DNA from: Bacillota bacterium
GTDB lineage: Bacteria; Bacillota; Clostridia; Oscillospirales; Ruminococcaceae
Length of the DNA stretch: 64,000 nt
Direction: 5' to 3'
NCBI GenBank assembly: GCA_023396225.1
Contig: JAEWWT010000027.1
Location: forward strand, 62,001-126,000
The notes under the pieces were generated by a model. It worked only from the letters and a program-made list of their open reading frames with translations, was not told where the DNA came from and did no database searches. The position numbers and the translations under genes are program-made. Below, piece by piece: positions 15,448 to 21,068 of this stretch; the stretch's first letter is position 1; each line of letters opens with the position of its first letter.

Positions 15448-17208
15448 TTATAGATTACTTGCTCTTGATTGCAGCCTGTGCAGCTTATGTATTAGGGATG
15501 ACTTTTTATCTCCCGAAATATCCTCAATCCGAACAACAGGGCAACTCCTGCTCTCATCGGACGGATTTATCCTGCAATGCCAGATATATCTTCGGTTTTC
15601 GGCGGTTATCGAGATCACAAGCCTGTCTATCAGGTCGTGGTCAACCGCCGATTTTTTCATATTAACCATATCGTACAACGTCTTTGAAGCGGCGGTCATA
15701 TTTGAGATACACTGCTCAATCAGGCTCTGCTGTTCGCTTGTATTGGTTTTCTGCTCTCTGAGCTTTGACAGCTCTGCTTTGTATTCGGCTTTCATTGTGT
15801 CGAATTCGTCTTTGGTAATACTCCCGTCGGCAAACATCGTTATCAGGCTCTTAATGCGTTTTTCCGCCTTTTCGATTTCGGCGTTCACAAAAGACTTGCT
15901 GTTAAGCGTATTTTTCTGCGTTGCCTCAATGTAATATTTTTTCATACTGTCAAGAGCGAGCATAACCTCATCGGCTCTGCTTTTCCAGACCTCATCGAAA
16001 AAATACTGTGCCATAAGGTCAAGCTTCCACTCGGTAATCGGAGCTTCGTCACAATATCCGTCGGTGTCAAGTCCGTCCTTTTCCCTCTGTGAAGCCTTGC
16101 CGTAATTAACTTGATTGTAGCAGACGTAATTGTATGTAACATTGCCGTCCTTATCCTTGTGATAACGGTTCTTTCTGAACGACGAACCGCAGGCGCAACG
16201 GAGTTTTCTTGCCCATAAATCCGACGATAATCTGTTACAGCGTTTTTGAATTTCACCGTCATGAATAACTGTTGCACGATTAAGCTTGCTTTTCATTATT
16301 GTGTTGCAGTTGTCCCACTGCTCCTCTGAAACAATCGGCTCGAAATTCCCCTTGACATATTGCAGAGAGTCGGCGTTGTGATTGAGCTGTCTTTTCTGTT
16401 CAAGATAATTGTTGCTGAACGATTTGAAATATCCGATATAGCCTTTGTATGTGACGTTTTTCAGCACTCTGCCGATGATTGACGCAGACCATTTTGTTGT
16501 TCCTGTTGCCGTAAGTCGCCCACGTCTGACCATTTCTTTTGCGATTTTCATACAGCCGTTGCCTTGCTCGTATAAGTCAAAAATCATACGCACGGTTTCA
16601 GCCTGTTCGGGATTGATGACGTAGGTGTTTTCGCTCGGATTCCACTTTCCGTCCTCACCGATATTCCGCTTCAAATCATAGCCGAGAATATTACCACAAC
16701 CGTAAAGGATTTTCTTTTCTCTGCTGATGTGCTGTCCGGCTTTCACACGCTCTGACACCTTGCGGCTTTCCTCCTGTGCGAGAGTTGCCATAATTGTAAG
16801 ACGGAGTTCTCCGTCACCGTCCATCGTCCAGATATTATCATCAACAAAGAAAACCTCGATGTTGAGATTTTTCAGTTCTCTGGTATGGGTAAGCGTGTCA
16901 ACGGTATTTCTTGCGAAACGGCACACTTCACGGGTTACGATCAAATCAAATTTTCCTGTCTTGCTGTCTGCTATCATTTTCATAAAAGCAGGACGTTTTT
17001 TCGCCTGAGTGCCTGTGATACCCTCATCGATATACTTGTCTGTGACAGTCCAGTTCGGATAACGTTTTGCAATATCATCGTACCACTGCATCTGATTTTC
17101 AAGGGCAGAGAGCTGGGCTTCGTGTTCGGTTGATACACGTCCATAGAATACGACTTTTCTTGGACGGTTACGGTCAAGTAACGCTGTGTTTGTATATGAA
17201 TTTGTCAT
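15448..17208 (-). CDS. Large serine recombinase (site-specific integrase of the element)
   Basis: This 586-residue protein should cut and rejoin the attachment sites. The N-terminal resolvase domain has the nucleophile in FYGRVSTEHEAQ (Ser26), then DEGITGTQAKKRPAF, REVCRFARNT and MATLAQEESRKVSERV. A recombinase domain (about 185-300), a zinc ribbon (CACGSSFRKN with VCYNQ) and a long coiled coil (about 450-510) follow. The last eight residues after KLHR (LQSRASNL) are host DNA from the old ppdK end. On the reconstructed circle the frame would continue through the attachment core into a 52-residue tail encoded at 20911-21068. Codons are richer in G and C than in the neighbours. SD ACAGGAGG precedes the ATG. 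Confidence 0.93.
   Translation of the reverse strand: MTNSYTNTALLDRNRPRKVVFYGRVSTEHEAQLSALENQMQWYDDIAKRYPNWTVTDKYIDEGITGTQAKKRPAFMKMIADSKTGKFDLIVTREVCRFARNTVDTLTHTRELKNLNIEVFFVDDNIWTMDGDGELRLTIMATLAQEESRKVSERVKAGQHISREKKILYGCGNILGYDLKRNIGEDGKWNPSENTYVINPEQAETVRMIFDLYEQGNGCMKIAKEMVRRGRLTATGTTKWSASIIGRVLKNVTYKGYIGYFKSFSNNYLEQKRQLNHNADSLQYVKGNFEPIVSEEQWDNCNTIMKSKLNRATVIHDGEIQKRCNRLSSDLWARKLRCACGSSFRKNRYHKDKDGNVTYNYVCYNQVNYGKASQREKDGLDTDGYCDEAPITEWKLDLMAQYFFDEVWKSRADEVMLALDSMKKYYIEATQKNTLNSKSFVNAEIEKAEKRIKSLITMFADGSITKDEFDTMKAEYKAELSKLREQKTNTSEQQSLIEQCISNMTAASKTLYDMVNMKKSAVDHDLIDRLVISITAENRRYIWHCRINPSDESRSCPVVRIEDISGDKKSSLIHKLHRLQSRASNL
15455..15484 (-). pseudogene. Orphaned original 3' end of ppdK
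   Basis: The minus strand reads GCTGCACAGGCTGCAATCAAG followed by AGCAAGTAA, which translates AAQAAIKSK then stop. This is a natural continuation of the PPDK C-terminus RVPIARLAAAQAA seen at 21070-21110. The segment therefore marks where ppdK ended before the element entered. Confidence 0.82.
15474..15484. other. Attachment core, recombinase-side junction
   Basis: The 11-bp sequence GCTGCACAGGC (minus strand) occurs here and again at 21069-21079, at the two ends of the element. It is the only identical stretch shared by the junctions, so strand exchange must fall within it. Confidence 0.8.
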
Positions 17209-17253
17209 AATAATGACCTCCTGTTTTCATTGCACTTTTACGATTTAAAGCGT

Positions 17254-17282
17254 ATTATACACGATAGAAAACAGTTTGTCAA
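17254..17282 (-). promoter_or_regulatory. Recombinase promoter
   Basis: The minus strand has a fully consensus pair: TTGACA (17277-17282), 17 bases, TATAAT (17254-17259). Such a strong promoter on an integrase gene suggests that control is exerted elsewhere, for example by the neighbouring palindrome. Confidence 0.88.
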
Positions 17283-17322
17283 GAGGGAATGGCGAATGCG
17301 GAAAAATATTATGTATTGCATT

Positions 17323-17375
17323 TTGTGCGTACCGTACGTACCGACGAAAAGTACATACGGTACGCACAATTTTTT
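17323..17375 (+). repeat. Large perfect inverted repeat upstream of the recombinase
   Basis: TTGTGCGTACCGTA (17323-17336) pairs perfectly with TACGGTACGCACAA (17356-17369). Pairing continues inward through GTAC/GTAC after one mismatch. TTTTTT follows on the plus strand, so it could be a terminator for plus-strand transcription. The position 41 bases upstream of the recombinase -35 also fits an operator. Confidence 0.75.
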
Positions 17376-17487
17376 GTCATACCAACATAGTTTATACAGA
17401 TAAGAACGGCAGTATTGCCGTATGATTATAAGGGTCTGGGATTATCCCAGCAAGCTGATTTCGAGGCTTTGTAGCCACAAATCATAT

Positions 17488-17520
17488 GCTTGCTCTCCGC
17501 TTGCTCTCCGCTTGCTCTCC
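17488..17520. repeat. Three tandem 11-bp repeats
   Basis: GCTTGCTCTCC is repeated three times exactly, followed by a further GCTT. This is a short tandem array in the noncoding part of the element. It could be a protein-binding array or slippage product. Confidence 0.9.
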
Positions 17521-17589
17521 GCTTAACCCGATGAAATCCTGTTTCGGAACCTCATCGTAATTAAGCACCTGCCCAAAATCAGGGCGTCC

Positions 17590-17838
17590 TTAGTTTTCCT
17601 TATGCATATTCGCATTTTGGAAATGTGCCATATCTGCTTTTGTGAAAAATCCGCATTTCTGCGCCCGTTTTTCAGAGAGCCGTAAGTCATATTCGAGCCT
17701 ATTGCGCCTGCTCATTCTCGGTATATTTTTTCCGTAATCACAATTTAAATTACACATTTCACACATATACAACAAAGCTATCTGTGTAATAGAAATGTGG
17801 TAATCAAAGGCTTTTTCAACATTTACACACTTACACAC
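17590..17838 (-). CDS. Possible small protein of the mobile element, 82 aa
   Basis: I do not recognise this open frame. It begins with GTG inside a 14-bp inverted repeat, is cysteine-rich at first (CKCVNV; YMCEMCNLNC) and becomes basic and polar (PRMSRRNRLEYDLRLSEKRAQ; GFFTKADMAHFQNANMHKEN). The second half has a plausible coding composition, but no good ribosome binding site is visible for the GTG. It might be an excisionase or control protein of the element, or the remains of a longer gene. I would not rely on it. Confidence 0.3.
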   Translation of the reverse strand: MCKCVNVEKAFDYHISITQIALLYMCEMCNLNCDYGKNIPRMSRRNRLEYDLRLSEKRAQKCGFFTKADMAHFQNANMHKEN

Positions 17839-17881
17839 GGAATTTGCAACTCGACTTGCATTTTATCTGTGTAAGTGTGTA
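17824..17881. repeat. Perfect 14-bp inverted repeat
   Basis: TACACACTTACACA (17824-17837) and its exact inverse TGTGTAAGTGTGTA (17868-17881) flank 30 bases. It overlaps the proposed GTG start of the 82-residue frame, so it could be an operator of that gene. Confidence 0.85.
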
Positions 17882-18019
17882 TTGCTGTAATCATCGGGTT
17901 TGGGCGTGCTTTAAAATGTGTAATGAATGTGTGTACTGTGTTTATTTACGTGTGGTTCCTTGGTTGCAATTTCTGTCTTTATCCGCAGTAACATTTATTT
18001 TCAGAGAAATGAGATTGCC

Positions 18020-18105
18020 GTGACACGTGACAAGTGTGACAGGCGTGACATCTGTGACAGCCTCTTGTCCCGTCTGTCACGTTTGTCACGTCTGTCACGT
18101 GTCAC
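18020..18105. repeat. Dyad-symmetric iteron-like array (GTGACA / TGTCAC)
   Basis: Five GTGACA hexamers (starts 18020, 18027, 18036, 18045, 18054) face four TGTCAC hexamers (starts 18075, 18084, 18093, 18100). Spacings are 7, 9, 9, 9 and then 9, 9, 7, so the array mirrors itself about position 18063. This arrangement is typical of a binding array for a replication initiator or regulator. No matching protein was recognised in the element. Confidence 0.88.
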
Positions 18106-18143
18106 GCTAACCTTGTTCAGCAGCAACCTCTGTGTATTTTTTC

Positions 18144-18252
18144 GGGGTTATGGGGTTACATTCGCTATTCTCGGGGTTACATCGGAGTTGCGAAAAAAGT
18201 TGTATTTACCGCACTCGATTATCAGACGCAGCCCTTGTAACCCCGTAACCCC
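18144..18252. repeat. GGGGTTAC repeats in both orientations
   Basis: GGGGTTA(C/T) occurs at 18144, 18152 and 18173, and its inverse GTAACCCC at 18237 and 18245. With the adjacent GTGACA array this makes a second, distinct family of short repeats in the same noncoding region. Confidence 0.8.
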
Positions 18253-18656
18253 GTTTTTCTTTAGAGGTCTGCTGTTTCTTCAATTCTGTATTCGGAATTG
18301 TCATTCCTCTGAAAAGTGCTTGTTTAACAAGCAAAAATCACATTTCAAGAGATGAAAAAATAGTGCCTTTTTCATCGGAAAACTTCCGAATGATGAATGT
18401 ATCGTTTCGAATATTTCCTACTGATTTTTTTCGTTTTTCTCGGCTCTTGACGGTTTTTCGGTTAAGGAATACGTTATCTCTGAATAGTGTCTTCTCTCTG
18501 AATAAAGGCTGATTTCATATCCAGTATGCAGAGAAGAGCGCACTTATATAACACAAACAAGTTTGTAGTATCGTGCGGTCTGCCGACGGCTCTTTGAAAA
18601 TCACAAAATCTGCGGAATAGTGTATCCATAACAGATAATGTGCGACTATATTATTT

Positions 18657-19610
18657 TCATTTCCACCTGCAATCAATCGAAATGATTGTCGTAGGCATTC
18701 CGATTACTTGTATATCAAATTTTAAACTGGGTTCAACAAGTGTTGAAGCATTATGAATTCGAAAACTAAACTGCCAACCACCGTCCATATATAGCTCGAC
18801 TGTATTATTGCTGTTGGGTTTGAAGTCAAGACTTACAATTCTTGATGGGAGGTTTGCAATCGGAATATGAATTTGTGGGTTGCTTGTTCTGCTTGGCTTG
18901 TTTAATGTTCCTCGAAGATTGAAAGATAAAATTTGTGTAAATCTTTTGCTGTCGACACTAATTACCTTATAGAAATCAAATTCGCCAAGAAGATATTCAA
19001 CCATTTTTCTCGGTATATTTCTGTCGATATTATTACTACGTTTGATTTCATTCATAAATGCTGTTAACAGAGGAATATAGACATCGTTCTCTTTGTCGGG
19101 CAAATCACGCCATTTAGTTTCTTTTTTACATTCTTCTGTCAAATAAAGAAAAATTGGATATACGTCAGTCCAATATGTTTGAGAGCAGGGAACTGAGAAC
19201 CAATGCTTTCCGAAATCCAACGCCCTTGAAAGTCTGCTATGTTTTACAGCAAAATGGTTGTGTTTAATGCTCAATCCAATTTCCCATCGTATTCCACGTC
19301 GTACAATAAGAATATCTCGGACATCACCCTCTTCACCTTTCGCATCAGGCTGTATAAACAACTCCAAAGTATCATTACCATCTTCAATAATAAGTGGTTC
19401 GAGGTCAAAAATCGTTTGAACAGCTGCATCGGCAGCTTTACAAAGATTATGTTGCAGACTTTCGTCTACAGAATTCCACGCACGATATGCAGCGTCAAGA
19501 CTGCTATTCTGCACTATTTCTGCCGAGCGATATTTTTTGATTTCTGTTTCCAGCGTAATTAAGCATATGTATTCGTATGCTCTGCCTTGATTGTTGCTTG
19601 CATTGCTCAT
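18657..19610 (-). CDS. HaeIII-family type II restriction endonuclease (predicted GGCC)
   Basis: The 317-residue product resembles the RE_HaeIII family from memory of its sequence: an early QGRAYEYICL, EIVQNSSLDAAYRAWNSVDE, GDVRDILIVRRGIRWEIGLS and IKHNHFAVKHSRLSRALDFG. The block with GDVRDILI...WEIGLSIKHNH is the probable metal-binding catalytic core. It should cut unmethylated GGCC. The ATG at 19610 has GGAGAAA eight bases upstream, and the gene starts inside the end of the methyltransferase gene (107-bp overlap), so it is expressed after it. It ends the pair, with no clear terminator visible. Confidence 0.85.
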   Translation of the reverse strand: MSNASNNQGRAYEYICLITLETEIKKYRSAEIVQNSSLDAAYRAWNSVDESLQHNLCKAADAAVQTIFDLEPLIIEDGNDTLELFIQPDAKGEEGDVRDILIVRRGIRWEIGLSIKHNHFAVKHSRLSRALDFGKHWFSVPCSQTYWTDVYPIFLYLTEECKKETKWRDLPDKENDVYIPLLTAFMNEIKRSNNIDRNIPRKMVEYLLGEFDFYKVISVDSKRFTQILSFNLRGTLNKPSRTSNPQIHIPIANLPSRIVSLDFKPNSNNTVELYMDGGWQFSFRIHNASTLVEPSLKFDIQVIGMPTTIISIDCRWK

Positions 19611-20610
19611 CTTCAATTTCTCCATTCAGCGTTTTCATAATTGCAGTCGCAATTTCATATGCGAGGTTTACAGGAACGGCATTTCCAATCATCTTGTATG
19701 CATCGTTTGTATTGGTATAGATAAATTTGAACGTGTCTGGGAAACCTTGTATTCGTGCTATTTCTCTGATAGTCATACGTCTATACAACTGTTCCTTGCC
19801 TTCAACAAAACGACAATCATTTTTGCCTACTTTTATCATTTTGGGCGCTTGCGGGTGTAATTGGCACTGACGTCCTGACGCTTGAACAGTAAACGCCTGT
19901 TCGTTCCAAGTCTTTACACGATTTCGACTCATAAATATCGGAGAATATGCCCCAGTATAATACTCATTATTATTTATTGCATCTTCGTTGTGATGATTAT
20001 TTTTAGAAGCAGGTACTGCTGTATCTTTTAAATCCCAGATAATATCTTTTAGTGTAAGTTTCATTTCATCATCAACTGTTGAACCCATCGGAAACGCAAA
20101 ATTAATGTTTAAATCTTCCCTAAAGCCTATATAAAATACTCTCTTACGTTCTTGTGCGACACCATAATCTTTGGCGTTAACCAATGTGAGCGAAACATTG
20201 TAACCGCATTCTGTAAACATATTAATAATGTTTGTAACTGCTTCAGAGTGCCTATCTGCTAACATACCACTAACGTTCTCTGCAAGAAAGAATTTGGGCT
20301 TTATAGCCTTCAGTATACGTATATAATCATAGAATAACTGTCCTCTTGCATCATCAATACCTCTTAAAGAACCTGCTTCAGACCAAGATTGACAAGGTGG
20401 TCCGCCTATTATTCCGTCAATATTGTTTGGAAAATCGCTTTCCTTTATACTTCTTATATCTCCACGAAAGAGCTTTGTATTTGGGTGATTTGCCTCGAAT
20501 GTTGCCCATATAGAAGAGTCAAATTCGTTTGCTATAGGAATTTCAAAACCAGCTTTTTCAAAACCCAAATCCAATCCACCACAGCCGCTAAATAAACTTA
20601 TTACTTTCAT
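19504..20610 (-). CDS. DNA cytosine-5 methyltransferase, M.HaeIII-like (predicted GGCC)
   Basis: This enzyme should methylate the inner cytosine of GGCC and protect host DNA. The 368-residue protein has motif I SLFSGCGGLDLGFEKAGF, the catalytic motif IV GGPPCQSWSEAGSLRGIDD (Cys73), ENVSG and QERKRVFYIGFR. Its target-recognition region, FMSRNRVKTWNEQAFTVQASG then QCQLHPQAP, is nearly that of M.HaeIII, which argues for the same specificity. NAVPVNLAYEIA is motif X. The C-terminal tail of about 35 residues lies in the overlap with the nuclease gene and is not part of the M.HaeIII fold. Its promoter is at 20641-20669. Confidence 0.94.
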   Translation of the reverse strand: MKVISLFSGCGGLDLGFEKAGFEIPIANEFDSSIWATFEANHPNTKLFRGDIRSIKESDFPNNIDGIIGGPPCQSWSEAGSLRGIDDARGQLFYDYIRILKAIKPKFFLAENVSGMLADRHSEAVTNIINMFTECGYNVSLTLVNAKDYGVAQERKRVFYIGFREDLNINFAFPMGSTVDDEMKLTLKDIIWDLKDTAVPASKNNHHNEDAINNNEYYTGAYSPIFMSRNRVKTWNEQAFTVQASGRQCQLHPQAPKMIKVGKNDCRFVEGKEQLYRRMTIREIARIQGFPDTFKFIYTNTNDAYKMIGNAVPVNLAYEIATAIMKTLNGEIEDEQCKQQSRQSIRIHMLNYAGNRNQKISLGRNSAE

Positions 20611-20640
20611 TTTGAGCCTCCTATCGAATGCTATCGTCTT

Positions 20641-20669
20641 ATTATATCACAGAAATTTGAATATTTCAA
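20641..20669 (-). promoter_or_regulatory. Promoter of the restriction-modification operon
   Basis: TTGAAA (20664-20669), 17 bases and TATAAT (20641-20646) on the minus strand. The -35 is the left half of the palindrome TTGAAATATTCAA, a possible operator. Between the -10 and TAGGAGG there is a direct repeat of CGATAG. Control of methylase before nuclease is expected of such systems, but no controller gene is visible. Confidence 0.8.
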
Positions 20670-20910
20670 TATCATACTAACCCCAAAAGCAAGCTAAATA
20701 CGATTTTGTCTTTTACTGTATCATTTCGGTACACTTTCACCGCTTTTGCCCCCAAGCACATCTGTATCCGACGCAGAGAAAGAGAACGCTGATATAGTTT
20801 CACCTTTGTGCATAGAAAGCTCAAAGTGTGCATTTTCGGAGCGATATAATCAAGAAAATCCCCTGTATCACGACGTTTATCGTCAGATACAGGGGATTAT
20901 GCTTTATTGA
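20670..20910. other. Intergenic stretch between the methyltransferase promoter and the truncated recombinase tail
   Basis: No gene can be assigned. Two overlapping minus-strand frames without usable start codons cross 20690-20860. One reads SENAHFELSMHKGETISAF and stops; the other reads through GDFLDYIAPKMHTLSFLCTK. They may be remains of a gene, or chance. The terminator at 20857-20898 lies at the right end. Confidence 0.5.
20857..20898 (-). terminator. Element-borne terminator
   Basis: AATCCCCTGTATC pairs with GATACAGGGGATT, with an inner GACG/CGTC pairing. It resembles the displaced ppdK terminator at 15409-15439 in sequence and position. On the reconstructed circle it would end the recombinase gene; in the integrated state it now ends ppdK. 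Confidence 0.75.
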
Positions 20911-21068
20911 TTATCCGAGTTCAAGGCTCATCACCATAGTGATGTCCGTCCACTGGCTTTCTCTGAGATAACGCCCATTTGCCTTTTGAAAGGCTCTCGC
21001 CATTTCAAAGGTTATTGGGAAATCCCATTGAATAGAGATTTTCGGACTAATCCCTATCACGTATAGCT
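20911..21068 (-). pseudogene. Severed C-terminal tail of the recombinase gene
   Basis: After the attachment core the minus strand continues in the recombinase frame for 52 codons (QLYVIGISPKISIQWDF, MARAFQKANGRYLRESQW, TDITMVMSLELG, stop). In the integrated state it has no start of its own and overlaps the last codons of ppdK in another frame. Joining it to the recombinase at GCTGCACAGGC gives a continuous protein of about 630 residues. Confidence 0.75.

Larger units (their letters stand above)
17209..17589. other. Intergenic region upstream of the recombinase
   Basis: Besides the promoter, the inverted repeat at 17323-17369 and the 11-bp tandem repeats at 17488-17520, I see nothing that looks like a gene here. 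Base composition is mixed and no frame on either strand has a ribosome binding site. Confidence 0.6.
17839..18656. other. Gene-free repeat-rich region of the element
   Basis: About 0.8 kb without a convincing gene on either strand. It carries the GTGACA array (18020-18105), the GGGGTTAC repeats (18144-18252) and the right arm of an inverted repeat at 17868-17881. The stretch from 18360 to 18656 shows only AT-rich sequence with no recognisable signal. A 142-codon plus-strand frame across the repeats is probably an accident of composition. Confidence 0.6.

Noticed and set aside
18020..18105. Possible CRISPR array
   Set aside because: The repeated units are hexamers spaced 7-9 bases apart and inverted halfway, with no spacers of 25-40 bases and no cas genes nearby.
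17927..18355. 142-codon plus-strand open frame in the element
   Set aside because: It runs across the GTGACA and GGGGTTAC repeats, reads as low-complexity serine/arginine/leucine and has no ribosome binding site, so it is likely a product of repeat composition.
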